A stretch of 64,000 nt of DNA from Sipunculus nudus. Lineage: Eukaryota > Annelida > Sipuncula > Golfingiida > Sipunculidae. This document shows, piece after piece, positions 51,343 to 63,727 of the stretch. The notes beneath the pieces are model-generated. The model did no database searches, was not told the origin of the DNA, and saw only the letters and a program-made list of their open reading frames with translations. Position 1 is the first letter of the stretch. The number at the start of each line of letters is the position of its first letter. Where the stretch lies: positions 92,154,723 through 92,218,722 of the forward strand of contig CM049309.1 of the NCBI GenBank assembly GCA_026874595.1. Reading direction: 5' to 3'. The position numbers and the translations under genes were made by a program.

Positions 51343-51897
51343 CTGAAATGAGAAAACAAGGAAAAAAATTAGTACCTCTCAGTGCTGACACACAACCTGT
51401 TTAACTCTGAAATAGTTTCTACATAAAACACACATCCCTCTGCGAACACACACAATACGTGGCAGGAATGATCTAGGTGAAAGATTATCAGCTAGACAGT
51501 GTGAAGCAAAGTGTCCAAATATACACAAATTGATGTGTACAAATTAATGTGTACAAATGATGTTTAAAGGCAAGCAAAGTCAAAGCAAAATTAATAGTCT
51601 GTTAATGATGGAGATCCCAAGAGACCACATAGCTCCAAACTAATGGTTTACCAGTCACTAGAGGGATCATCCAATAATCACATCAAATTAATTCAAATTA
51701 ATTCATCAGAGCCAGGGGGTGAAAAGCAAGTAATCAAGCTAATTAGGTTTATGAAGATACCAGGAATGAATCATAAAACAAAAAAAAACAGTGTGGCATT
51801 CTATATAACAGTACAAGTAGTGCTATAAGTATGGAAAATGTTGTAGACGTAAACAACGTTCAGTGTGCAACACTGACAGAGGAAGGAGAGTACATAC

Positions 51898-51945
51898 TCA
51901 GATCGTGTGGAGGTTTGTGTGGGCCCAGGATGTCACACCTCAGCG
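51898..51945 (-). CDS. Candidate coding exon of a minus-strand gene (48 nt)
   Basis: Minus-strand acceptor GGTTTTTGTTTTCAG and donor GTATGT flank 48 bases that read LRCDILGPHKPPHDL in the one open phase. The leftover base joins the next candidate exon in frame. The exon before it must end with one leftover base, which 56191-56510 does not, so at least one exon between them is missing from this model. Confidence 0.4.
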
Positions 51946-54900
51946 CTGAAAACAAAAACCACAGGTGAGGTACACCCTACACGGTGAGCTAAATGTGCAC
52001 TTAAATATCCTGTGAAGATGTGCACATTACAAGGTGAGATGAAATGTGATCAATAATGTCTTGTGTCTTCCAACAAGAGCTGTTCTGTGAGCTGCTATGT
52101 CCTGTGAGGTACATCTTATTGGGTTAGCTGTACTGTAATCTAATCTAGCTGTCATGGGTCCTGTGTGACTATGTCTTAAAGGGAAAGTGGCAATGTAAGC
52201 AGTGATTTTTCACGATGTATCTTTACCTGATAAATTTCCAATGTGTACACCTCACCAGGTGTAAATTGTAATGCCCTTTAAGTGCACCTTGTCAGCTGCA
52301 CTGCTAGAGGCAATTTTGCATGTATTTTTCATGAGGTGCAATCAAATACTGAATGACTAGCTTTTTTTTTTATAAACTGAACATTTATTTATGAGTTTGT
52401 GTAAACATGTTTCTATTCTTCTACTTATTATTTTTATTACTGTTTTTGTTATCATTATTATTATTATTTCTTAACTTTCATTGCATTGCACTCTTTTTGA
52501 ATATGAAACCACGTGACATATGTTTATTAATATGCATTTTACCATTGTGGAATTAAGAGCCAAGGCCTATATTCTGTGAATAAAGCTCATTTATCAAGCA
52601 AATACTGAACTTCACTGTCATTCAGGGCACTGTGTATCACATTTTGATGAACGCCTAGTAAAGGTTCTTGCAAGTTCAGGTAAGGTAACTGACATAGAGC
52701 CATAATTTCTACCAATAACACTCCAATCAATTATCTTATATTATCTTATATTATCTATATTGGTTTACAAATAAACATTACAATGCTGTTTATGAAACAA
52801 TGTAATATATCCCTAAATTTCCGAATATCATTAGAATCGGCTTTGGCCCAATCCAAGACAAATGCCATGTGAAAAATAAATGTGTAAAAATGTTGTAGCT
52901 TTAACCATGAAGGAACTATCAAGCTTTCCTGTTGGTTTACAGAGCAAAATTAAAGACTTTACAAACAAACACAATTCAGAGAATCTGAATCAGCAATTTC
53001 AGAATCTACCTGATAATAAATACAATGTAATCCTAAAGCAGTAAAGATGTCAATTCATGCCACTTGTGAAGAATGTGATTTTCATACTGTAGGTTCTTAA
53101 ATATGGATATCATGGCATAACATGGTGAATGGTCAGTTATCTTGCTTACTGTTTCAGACATGACTTACAAGAGCTAAACAGTAATTTTTACATTAATTGA
53201 GCAAAACGTGTCAAGAGCTGATACAGCAAGAACTGACAGTTGTCACATTCATTTAAAGAAATTCTTATTGGTAAAACACTTATAACAGAATTAGTTTTTA
53301 AGGGTCTGGAGGCAAGATGAAGACACATTGCGAGGTGTACGTCCTTAACAGGAGAGTAAATTGATTTACTGGTAAGTTCTGAATACCCATAGTTTTCGTG
53401 GAAACTGTATTTATATATATTAATTTTTAAAGCAGAAGAAGAAATCTATACAAGGGCTCCTTTACATTAAATATGAGCATTTATTAAGAGTAGTTGTAAA
53501 TATATTATGTACAAATTATATGTGTTTAACTGATGTGTAATGGAAGAGAGATAATCATGTACCCATTAAAATTTACTTTTGGGTACAATGATAACTTTTG
53601 GTAGGTACACTCAGAACAATCATGGAAAGCCACTATGCAAATTAGTACAGATACAGCAAATAATTAGTACCAACTAAATCATCATGAGCTGGGTGAATTT
53701 ACAAGAATAAGCACACCAAATTAGGATAGGTGGAAGATTCAACTGAATATGAACACCAGATAAAAACCACAACAAAATCAAGAAGGGAAGGAAAGGTGGT
53801 CTTTCTCCAGTACACTCTGTTTCACTCTATTTGGCTACCTGTATACATATTTATAGACCTCCATACAGGTAAACAGTCAACTATACACTGTACAATACTG
53901 TACACTTAGGTGAAGGGAAGGTGTATGTATAATAAGTCTATAAGAACAAATGTACAATTTTCAATTTGAGCTATAAATAGGCACTGTTCCTGAAGTTGAA
54001 ACTGCAGTTACCCAGTAGTCTGTTATATATTACTTAATTCATAAACTACAAAATAATGTTCATTAAACGATGAAGAGGTGTGAGTTCAAAACCAAGAGGT
54101 GTGACTTCAAAACAGACAGTGGCACCTTGCAAGGTATCAGTTATGCAGGTTTTAACAAAGTTTTTTTTAAGCAACATTCATTCTGAATCTATATTTCAGA
54201 AAATGTTTTAGAGTAGTTCTTTATTATGGTCAGGCTGACTCCAGTCTTTTACTGTGGTGTGCCTGACTACATCACCGGGACACTGTAAATGAACCGCCCT
54301 GTGACAGTTTTTGGTGTCACCGTGGGAGTTGCAAGAAGCAGTCCTGACAGTTTGGTTAAGCCAGGGTTGGCTGGCAAACAGGATGATGTCACTCTGGTGT
54401 ACCTCATAAGACTGATTTTTCCCATCAGAAATCTTCATATTTCCCATTTTCATTATCCATCCAATACCTAGAAGGGACTAATTACTCAGGCCTCAGCTTT
54501 TATAAATAGTTATTAAATGAGTCTTTGGTGATTTTATGGAATAATGTAGAGAACATGTTTAGTTTAGTTTAGTTTATTCAACTCAGAATTTAAATTTCCT
54601 GGTGGCTAACCAAGACCAATAGGGCCTACTTTTGTGTCATAATGGCAGTCATGCCAAAACTTGCACTGTAGTGGCCGGTTACACTATAACAATGATATTT
54701 ACAATATCCCAATAATAGAAATTCCAGTTGTCAGAGGGGGGAAAAGCAACTTTTATGGTGGCTAAAGGAGGGAAACAGAGTACATCTACCTGTGAAGTGA
54801 TTACAATAAGAATCACTTGTATTAATACACCAGCGGGAGGATGAGGAATACTGGACTGCTAACATTATCTGTCGTTTTTCAGTCTGGATCTTTAGGGTAC

Positions 54901-56190
54901 CAGTTTCTCAGATAACTACATTTTATTTAGTATTCATGTTCACTGTATGTACAATTTTTAACAAGATGATGATGTTGTACACCTAGGTGAACAATTCACT
55001 CTTACCACTCTTATAATACTGTAATATTCATAAACAAATGTAATTAAGCTCTCATTATAAAACAAGCACCTAAGTATTTAGCCGCTATGAATAAATACTG
55101 TAGTAAATTACTTCAAAATACATATGGACATATATATATATATAAAATGAATTAAAGACATTAAAATAAAACAAGTGATCTTAACTTATATTTCACAAGG
55201 AAAGATCACGCTTGATTTGCATAACACAAATTCTAACCATTAGGTTAAAAACATTCAACTCATAAAAACTTGAAAGAATCTACTACCATGCTGGATAATA
55301 TGGCACTAAACCTGAAACAGGTGACAAGCACTGTATATGATTTGAAGATTTCTATGCGCTGTCTACCTGGGTTTTTAAAGGCAGTGAGATTTGCTTTTTA
55401 CCTGTGTACATGTGAAATACTTTAAATATTAAGAGTAACTTCAAGACATGTTCGGCTCCCAGTTTTTGTTTTTTTTGTTAGAAAGCCATGTAATATATAT
55501 CATGATCAAGAATCAACAGAAAACAAAATATTTTAAAGGATTTCTACGGGCAGCGAAAAGTTCTGTCAAATCTTAAGACACTGGTACATGAATTTTCTAG
55601 GGCTGTAACAACACATTATCTCATGATACGATATGTATCATGATACTTTCCTCACCTTAAGATGCACAATAGGATACATATATAATACCAGTATATCAAA
55701 ATTTTCCAAGCCGAATTAAAAGTTGTATATAGAAATTTAAATAAGCTTACTTTAACAATATTTATTTCCAAACCAAAATTAAAATTCATTTCCAAACAAT
55801 CAGGCAATCACAAGTCATCAGCTCATCAGCCAAGAGTCTATCTTTAAATGATGGACATTGCTTTCCACTGGATGATCAAGCATCTACCACATTCTGATAC
55901 GGGGACATCTGACTTATAGAAACAATGTTAGAATTTGTATCGTGATGTATCGGTGCACCAGTGGGTTGTTGCAACCCTAGAATTTCAATAACAAGCCCAA
56001 TAATTATACAATAGAAAATTTCAGGCCATTGTTACATAATACAAACCCTAATATTACCAATGTAAGATTTGAATTACTGGACATCCAGTATTACTCAGAG
56101 AGAAAAATTTCAGAAAACTTGTGTTTTACACCAACATTTATGTAAGATGTCATTTCAGAAACCTGTCATATCATATCCAGGAGGACTTAC
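51946..56190. other. Probable intron(s) of the minus-strand gene
   Basis: AT-rich and without clear exons. A minus-strand frame of 81 codons at 54208-54453, in a GC-richer island, ends beside AATAAA and is not compatible in phase with the neighbouring candidate exons. An exon of length 1 modulo 3 is expected somewhere here. Confidence 0.35.
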
Positions 56191-56510
56191 TACTTCTTCA
56201 TCTGGTGACATAAAACCCTCTGTGGAGCTGGCCAGTGTTGTCTGTGACTCTATGGCACTGGCATATGAGGTCTCCGTGCTGGTGGTTTGGATTTTTGACG
56301 GGCTGCTTGGCGGGGTTGCCGACACACGCTCTGGTGGCTGCTGGGAGCTGCGAGGGCTCCCAGGTGACCGCTGATCAGACCCTGATGGCCCTAATGATGC
56401 AGGATTATAATCTTGTTGTTCTGCAGATAACCGCCCTGACTTTTCTGGAGTCACCTGAAGTTCTATTTGTTCCATTCCCAAAGATTCTCCACCATAGTGA
56501 CTGTGTGCAT
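56191..56510 (-). CDS. Internal exon of a minus-strand gene, Ser/Pro/Thr-rich (320 nt)
   Basis: Bounded on the minus strand by acceptor CAACTTTGTTACAG and donor GTAAGT. Reads about 107 residues from DAHSHYGGESLGMEQIELQV to SPDEEV, through SPGSPRSSQQPPERVSATPP. This is a low-complexity, likely disordered segment with several Ser-Pro sites. It begins with two bases completing a codon and ends in phase 0. It is much GC-richer than its flanks. The opposite strand is also open but lacks splice sites. The protein family is not recognised. Confidence 0.6.
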
Positions 56511-56943
56511 CTGTAACAAAGTTGAACAGAACAGTCAAATAGAAGCACCTGGTGCCACACCTAGCTTCTGACTAGAGAAAGCCCCGGTTCAGGTACCAGG
56601 TTCGTTACCAGATGTTGAACACCACCAGGCTGAACTGTAAAATCAAAACGTTCACTGTGAGTTCTAACAGGAAAATGATTAATATCACCTAACTGCCTCT
56701 GCCAAGGAGGTAATGTTTTGATACATGTCAGATTGTCTTCTAGCAGGATAATGCACCAACTACTACACTCTGCAGTTGGATGGGATACAGAAAAGGCCAG
56801 ACATCTTTATTTTGGGTTCTTTATCTGGATTAGAGGGCAGATCCTGTAGGAAGAATTTATGTTAAGAAATGCATACACTTGCAGACTGCCATCTGTTTGA
56901 GGATCCTGAGACAAAAAGTGGAGGAACAGAGACCAAGTTAAAG

Positions 56944-59030
56944 TTTGGTGTGTACCCAGTTGGTTTATTATTGTTTGGTGTGTATCCAATGGGGTTTTAA
57001 AAGTTTGGTGTGTATCCAGTGGGATAAAGTTTGGTGTGTATCCAAAGGGATTTTTAAAGTTTGGTGTGTATCCAGTGGGATTATTAAAGTTTGATGTGTA
57101 TCCAGTGGGATTTGTAAAATTTGGTGTGTATTCAGTGGGATTATTAAAGTTTGGTGTGCATCCAGTGGGATTTTTAAAGTTTTGTGAGTATCCAGTGGGA
57201 TTATTAAAGTTTGGTGTGTATCCAGTGGGATTTGTAAAGTTTGGTGTGTATTCAGTGGGATTTGTAAAGTTTGATGTGTATCCAGTGGGATTATTAAAGT
57301 TTGGTGTGTATCCAGTGGGATTATTAAAGTTTGATGTGTATCCAGTGGGATTTGTAAAATTTCGTGTGTATTCAGTGGGATTATTAAAGTTTGGTGTGCA
57401 TCCAGTGGGATTTTTAAAGTTTTGTGAGTATCCAGTGGGATTATTAAAGTTTGGTGTGTATCCAGTGGGATTTGTAAAGTTTGGTGTGTATCCAGTGGGA
57501 TTATTAAAGTTTGGTGTGTATCCACTGGGATTTGTAAAGTTTGGTGTGTATCCAGTGGGATTATTAAAGTTTGGTGTGTATCCAGTGGGATTTGTAAAGT
57601 TTGGTGTGTATCCAGTGGGATTTGTAAAGTTTGGTGTGTATCCAGTGGGATTTGTAAACTTTGATGTGTATCCAGTGGGATTTGTAAAGTTTGGTGTGTA
57701 TCCAGTGGGATTTGTAAAGTTTGGTGTGTATCCAGTGGGATTTGTAAAGTTTGGTGTGTATCCAGTGGGATTTTTAAAGTTTGGTGTGTATCCAGTGGGA
57801 TTTGTAAAGTTTGGTGTGTATCCAGTGGGATTTGTAAACTTTGATGTGTATCCAGTGGGATTTGTAAAGTTTGGTGTGTATCCAGTGGGATTTGTAAAGT
57901 TTGGTGTGAATCCAGTGGGATTTGTAAAGTTTGGTGTGTATCCAGTGGGATTTGTAAAGTTTGGTGTGTATCCAGTGGGATTTGTAAAGTTTGATGTGTA
58001 TCCAGTGGGATTTGTAAAGTTTGGTGTGTATCCAGTGGGATTTGTAAAGTTTTGTGTGTATCCAGTGGGATTTGTAAAGTTTGATGTGTATCCAGTGGGA
58101 TTTGTAAAGTTTTGTGTGAATCAGTGGGATTATTAAAGTTTGGTGTGTATCCAGTTGGATTATTAAAGTTTGGTGTGTATCCAGTGGGATTATTAAAGTT
58201 TTGTGAGTATCCAGTGGGATTATTAAAGTTTGGTGTGTATCCAGTGGGATTTGTAAAGTTTGGTGTGTATCCAGTGGGATTATTAAAGTTTGGTGTGTAT
58301 CCACTGGGATTTGTAAAGTTTGGTGTGTATCCAGTGGGATAATTAAAGTTTGGTGTGTATCCACTGGGATTTGTAAAGTTTGGTGTGTATCCAGTGGGAT
58401 TTGTAAAGTTTGGTGTGTATCCAGTGGGATTTGTAAAGTTTGATGTGTATCCAGTGGGATTTGTAAAGTTTGGTGTGTATCCAGTGGGATTTGTAAAGTT
58501 TGGTGTGTATCCAGTGGGATTTGTAAAGTTTGGTGTGTATCCAGTGGGATTTGTAAAGTTTGGTGTGTATCCAGTGGGATTTGTAATGTTTGGTGTGTAT
58601 CCAGTGGGATATGTAAACTTTGATGTGTATCCAGTGGGATTTGTAAAGTTTGGTGTGTATCCAGTGGGATTTGTGAAGTTTGGTGTGTATCCAGTGGGAT
58701 TTGTAAAGTTTGGTGTGTATCCAGTGGGATTTGTAAAGTTTGGTGTGCATCCAGTGGGATTTGTAAAGTTTGGTGTGTATCCAGTGGGATTTGTAAAGTT
58801 TGGTGTGTATCCAGTGGGATTTGTAAAGTTTGGTGTGTATCCAGTTGGATTTGTAAAGTTTGATGTGTATCCAGTGGGATTTGTAAAGTTTGATGTGTAT
58901 CCAGTGGGATTTGTAAAGTTTGGTGTGTATCCAGTGGGATTTGTAAAGTTTGGTGTGTATCCATTGGGATTTGTAAAGTTTGGTGTGTATCCAGTGGGAT
59001 TTGTAAAGTTTGGTGTGTATCCAGTAGGAG
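56944..59030. repeat. 30-bp minisatellite, about 70 copies
   Basis: Unit AAGTTTGGTGTGTATCCAGT followed by GGGATTTGTA, with an alternative ATTATT ending in the first third. The 30-bp period keeps frame, so both strands show decapeptide-repeat frames (366 codons on +, up to 396 on minus). It lies between candidate minus-strand exons at 56.5 and 59.8 kb, so it is most simply an intronic array. Internal duplications of several units are visible (57090-57260 versus 57330-57500). Confidence 0.97.
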
Positions 59031-59835
59031 CTCTGGAGGTGTGTGCTTTTCAGTGAACCATTCTGATTGAACAGTGCAATCACTGGATCAAGTGCTTATA
59101 TAATATATTCACTATTTTGAATCATCAATGATTGTGTCAGAAACTAACTAGATTAGGAAATTTATAAACTGCCATGTGATTAATGGTGTCATAACTGTAG
59201 CTCTCCACGTGCTATAGTCTTCAGATCTTAAACAGACTGGTTTATTGCCATGTACAATTAACTATATTGATTAAGACACCTGGTAACAGAATCAGGGCCT
59301 TCACCAATTCAGACAATGATCTGGTGGATTTGCTATACATTTAAAAATAATAAGAAGTGTCATTTAAACATGATACTGAAATTGCTGGTCTAAATGAGTT
59401 ATAATATGAAAGAATTTGTTACCCAATCCAGTTCACTTTATATATACTTACATCGTGAACATTACTGTAAAACTGAGTAAATCCAATACATTTTTAAATT
59501 ATAACAAAATCATTTAATTATGTTTATAATTAAAAAAATATATATATATAAAATAGGTGGTAAAACACTTCCTACAAGCTATGTACTCTTAACAAGTAGC
59601 ATAATTCAATAAAGTTCAAGTTATCATTGAGTAACTTGCCACATCATACAAAATCATAATAATTTTCTGTAAAGATACACTGAGACACAGTGTGTTCATT
59701 ATTTATGATATGTGTGCATATATTGTAGCATGTTCTTATCCTGCTTACACCGGCAGAAACACACAAAGACATGTAACAATATACAATACAGCAATCTTGA
59801 AGTGTGTTATCTGGGACATGTTGGTCAGTTCAAAC

Positions 59836-59923
59836 CTGCCAAGCTTAACAGCACCTTCACAGATAATTTTACCATTAGTGGTTGTGCACTGCAGCTCTGA
59901 GCAAGACATGTTTTTGGCATCAT
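59836..59923 (-). CDS. Candidate internal exon of a minus-strand gene (88 nt)
   Basis: The minus strand has TTTGCTTTTATGAAGGCAG as acceptor and GTTTGA as donor. The open phase reads DAKNMSCSELQCTTTNGKII then CEGAVKLG, a plausible folded-protein sequence with three Cys. It ends with two leftover bases, so it cannot join 56191-56510 directly. Not recognised as any family. Confidence 0.4.
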
Positions 59924-60189
59924 CTGCCTTCATAAAAGCAAATAAAACTGATCATCCTACAGCATTTTTTAAAATAAACTTACATAATTTTTTAAAATTC
60001 TGATTTATAGGTATGCTTGATGAAAGGGCATACCAATTTCACTAAATTATAGATATAAAAGCCCTGCTTTGCAACAGTGGTTTTACCTCAGAATTAATAA
60101 AGAAATGTCTAAAAGCTTCGCAGGTCTTGTACCAGAAACAAACACATGGAGCAGTCTGAGCATTCAAGCCAAACACCATTCTCAGTACC

Positions 60190-61547
60190 AACAGAAAGTC
60201 CTGTGTGCATGCTCACAGTCAAGCAAGACACCACACTCAGTACCAGCAGCAAGTCCTGTGTGCATGCTCACAGTCAAGCCAGACACCACACTCAGTACCA
60301 GCAGCAAGTCCTGTGTGCATGCTCACAGTCAAGCCAGACACCACATTCAGTACCAACAGCAAGTCCTGTGTGCATGCTCACAGTCAAGCCAGACACCACA
60401 CTCAGTACCAACAGCAAGTCCTGTGTGCATGCTCACAGTCAAGCCAGACACCACACTCAGTACCAACAGCAAGTCCTGTGTGCATGCTCACAGTCAAGCA
60501 AGACACCACATTCAGTACCAACAGCAAGTCCTGTGTGCATGCTCACAGTCAAGCCAGACACCACATTCAGTACCAACAGCAAGTCCTGTGTGCATGCTCA
60601 CAGTCAAGCCAGACACCACATTCAGTACCAACAGCAAGTCCTGTGTGCCTGCTCACAGTCAAGCCAGACACCACATTCAGTACCAACAGCAAGTCCTGTG
60701 TGCATGCTCACAGTCAAGCCAGACACCACACTCGGTACCAGCAGCAAGTCCTGTGTGCATGCTCACAGTCAAGCCAGACACCACACTCGGTACCAGCAGC
60801 AAGTCCTGTGTGCATGCTCACAGTCAAGCCAGACACCACACTTAGTACCAGCAGCAAGTCCTGTGTGCATGCTCACAGTCAAGCCAGACACCACACTTAG
60901 TACCAACAGCAAGTCCTGTGTGCATGCTCACAGTCAAGCCAGACACCACATTCAGGACCAGCAGCAAGTCCTGTGTGCATGCTCACAGTCAAGCCAGACA
61001 CCACACTCAGTACCAACAGCAAGTCCTGTGTGCATGCTCACAGTCAAGCCAGACACCACACTCAGTACCAACAGCAAGTCCTGTGTGCATGCTCACAGTC
61101 AAGCCAGACACCACATTCAGTACCAGCAGCAAGTCCTGTGTGCATGCTCACAGTCAAGCCAGACACCACATTCAGTACCAACAGCAAGTCCTGTGTGCAT
61201 GCTCACAGTCAAGCCAGACACCACACTCGGTACCAGCAGCAAGTCCTGTGTGCATGCTCACAGTCAAGCCAGACACCACATTCAGTACCAGCAGCAAGTC
61301 CTGTGTGCATGCTCACAGTCAAGCCAGACACCACATTCAGTACCAACAGCAAGTCCTGTGTGCATGCTCACAGTCAAGCCAGACACCACATTCAGTACCA
61401 ACAGCAAGTCCTGTGTGCATGCTCACAGTCAAGCCAGACACCACACTCAGTACCAACAGCAAGTCCTGTGTGCATGCTCACAGTCAAGCCAGACACCACA
61501 CTCAGTACCAACAGCAAGTCCTGTGTGCATGCTCACTTGGTATCAGG
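60190..61547. repeat. 55-bp minisatellite, about 25 copies
   Basis: Unit CAAGTCCTGTGTGCATGCTC then ACAGTCAAGCCAGACACCAC then A(C/T)TCAGTACCA(A/G)CAG. None of the three + frames has a stop in the unit, so a 501-codon frame (60146-61651) cycles through all three readings with a 55-residue super-repeat. I treat this as non-coding satellite. Units are nearly identical, so the array is young or homogenised. Confidence 0.97.
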
Positions 61548-62990
61548 AGGAACTACATAAATTATGTCCATCAGTAAAAATATCAACACAGGCAAGAAAT
61601 CACTTCACATGCTACTTCTTCATGCATCATCACTTTACAATCAGGTTCTGAACAAACCTGCTCAGTATACTGTCAAAATTAGGCCAGAGTGGCCCGTCAT
61701 TTTCCACAGTGCACAGGCTTCAACAAGAGCCTTTATTCCATAGAATTAATTTCAAAAACCCATAACATGAGAAATTTCATGTGTCAAAGCAAGGTGCAAG
61801 ATGCAGGTACATAGGGTTTCATCAAGAAAATGTATTAATTTTGATCATGACAGTTTTGTGAATGTAACAATAGTAACACAGGCTCTGCCCAGCATGCTAT
61901 GTCCAACACATATGATCATATAAGCCACATTTCAATGTATTTACACTAAATGAGCTTAATGTTTTAGCCAATGTCATTATTAACAAAATAATGTTTGGTT
62001 AATTTCACTGATTTATTTTTTTATTTAAATGTGAAGACAAATTATTGTTTTCATCAAGACATGTTCTATTTGGATAGCTACAAAAGTGTCCAACTGGCTA
62101 GTAAAAAGTGAAAACACCAAAGCATGAAACCTTAGCTAGTGCAAGCACTGAAGTAATAACAAATTACAACTTAGCATGATATACAAACCATGTACCTGAC
62201 AGCTGACTATTTTCAACTGAGACTTTGAAACTCCCATCCAGATCCGTTTCCCAGTGAGCAATAAATTATTAAATCCCAGTTGTCTCTGTTTTTCTTGAGA
62301 GAGAGAGCTTTATACACAAATACTGGTACTGAACACTCAATTAATGATGAGTACTTAACCTACTGGTTTTTTGGCCAATTCATAAATAGCCATACTGGAC
62401 ATACTAGTGTACTGGACTCTCCAAATTCTAATGAGCACTAGTGACATGTCAGGGAATATCTAAGCTGCTTTATCTTCATTTTAGGGAAGCAATTTAGATT
62501 TCTATGTTAACTAAAGTTTAATATAGCTGCTAATCTAAAACACAGAAGCTGGTAGCACAACTATCATAGTAAAATGGGAGGGGGAGGGGCCTAAGATCAA
62601 CCATTCTTTAATATATACTTCAGTTAACAGAAGTATGCATCAAAGGTAGGCTGTGCTTATTATTATATCAACCATGCCTTATCAATTAGGTGGAGAAATA
62701 TTTAACTATGTTCAAACAATGATTTGGCTTATATCATGGTATGACTTCACAATATATCAACCTTGCCTTGACAACTGAATCAATTCTAATGATGCCTTAA
62801 CAATCAAATGGCCTATTAATAACATGTCCTATTAAGTAACACTGACTTGGACTTCATTCATCCATGCCTTAGCAAATGTTTGATACCAGCCATGCTGTAA
62901 CAAATGATGGGCTAATATAAACCACACCTTATTTATCAAAGGAGGCAATATCAACCATGTTTTTAACCACTGACTGATGTTAACAATTCC
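61548..62990. other. Non-coding stretch, nothing firm
   Basis: AT-rich sequence with several near-repeats of ATCAACCATGCCTTA in 62660-62960. A minus-strand segment near 62205-62270 looks exon-like but has an in-frame stop with no acceptor after it. Confidence 0.45.
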
Positions 62991-62992
62991 AT

Positions 62993-63105
62993 GCCAGATG
63001 CGCCACTCCCGAATGCGCACCTGTCAGATACGCTACTGCCAGATGCGCAACTGCCATATGCGCCAAATTCCAGTTGCGCCTCATGCCATATGCGCAACAA
63101 AGCTA
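62993..63105. repeat. Degenerate 15-16 bp tandem repeat with TGCGC cores
   Basis: About seven units of the form CCAGATGCGCAACTG, each with ATGCGC or TTGCGC. In one + frame it reads as five-residue repeats (MPDAPLPNAHLSDTLLPDAQ). Confidence 0.85.
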
Positions 63106-63727
63106 TAATAAGCCAAATGGAGTCATATTACGTTATGCTTATTGTGTGTATCTGTATCACTCGGCCTCTTCATAATTTTATCGAATGCGGTATATTTTGC
63201 AACAAAATACGAGCTAAGAATCCCTTTCCATTTTGAGCGACAATGTGCGGTCACGACACATGCGGTCAATCACCATGACACAGTTGCGTTATCTGTCAAT
63301 AAAAATTTATGAACATTGAATATTTTTATTTAATCAACTCCGTTACTTAAGAAACACTAACAATGAACTATCATATAGATAAAAGGTATATATTTATATA
63401 AAGGGCGATATTTATTGTGCCATATTGTCCGGACTTCGTGGGTGATAGTAAATGTTGAGGTACAAACGATATATGTGTAAATGACCGGTGTTATTATTGT
63501 AACTAACATGGTCTTATTTGATATGTGATTTTGTTTATGTAATATTTGACATATAAAACAAGATGACCAGAGGTCACGCGCTTGCCGGAAATGGAAATGA
63601 TACAGACAGATAGACAGAGAGTGCGTGTAGAAACAGTCATATGAATGAGCAACATTGTGGGGGCAGCAGAAACGGATAATATGTTTATTTATGCATGCTG
63701 ACCTTTAACAGCTGTATATCTTTCTAG

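Noticed and set aside
54208-54453. 81-codon minus-strand frame as a terminal exon
   Set aside because: Phase is incompatible with the neighbouring candidate exons, an in-frame stop lies just upstream, and no family was recognised.
56611-56636. 26-nt minus-strand micro-exon between the 59.8 kb and 56.5 kb candidates
   Set aside because: It would fix the phase, but the encoded peptide (SAWWCSTS) is implausible and the GTAACG donor is weak; phase agreement alone is a one-in-three event.
60146-61651. 501-codon frame as a secreted Cys-rich repeat protein
   Set aside because: The frame is explained by a stop-free 55-bp unit. It has no signal peptide or splice evidence, and the two other frames are equally open.
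62200-62275. Minus-strand exon reading HWETDLDGSFKVSVENSQLS with a GTACAT donor
   Set aside because: An in-frame TAA lies just upstream and there is no AG acceptor between it and the open part.
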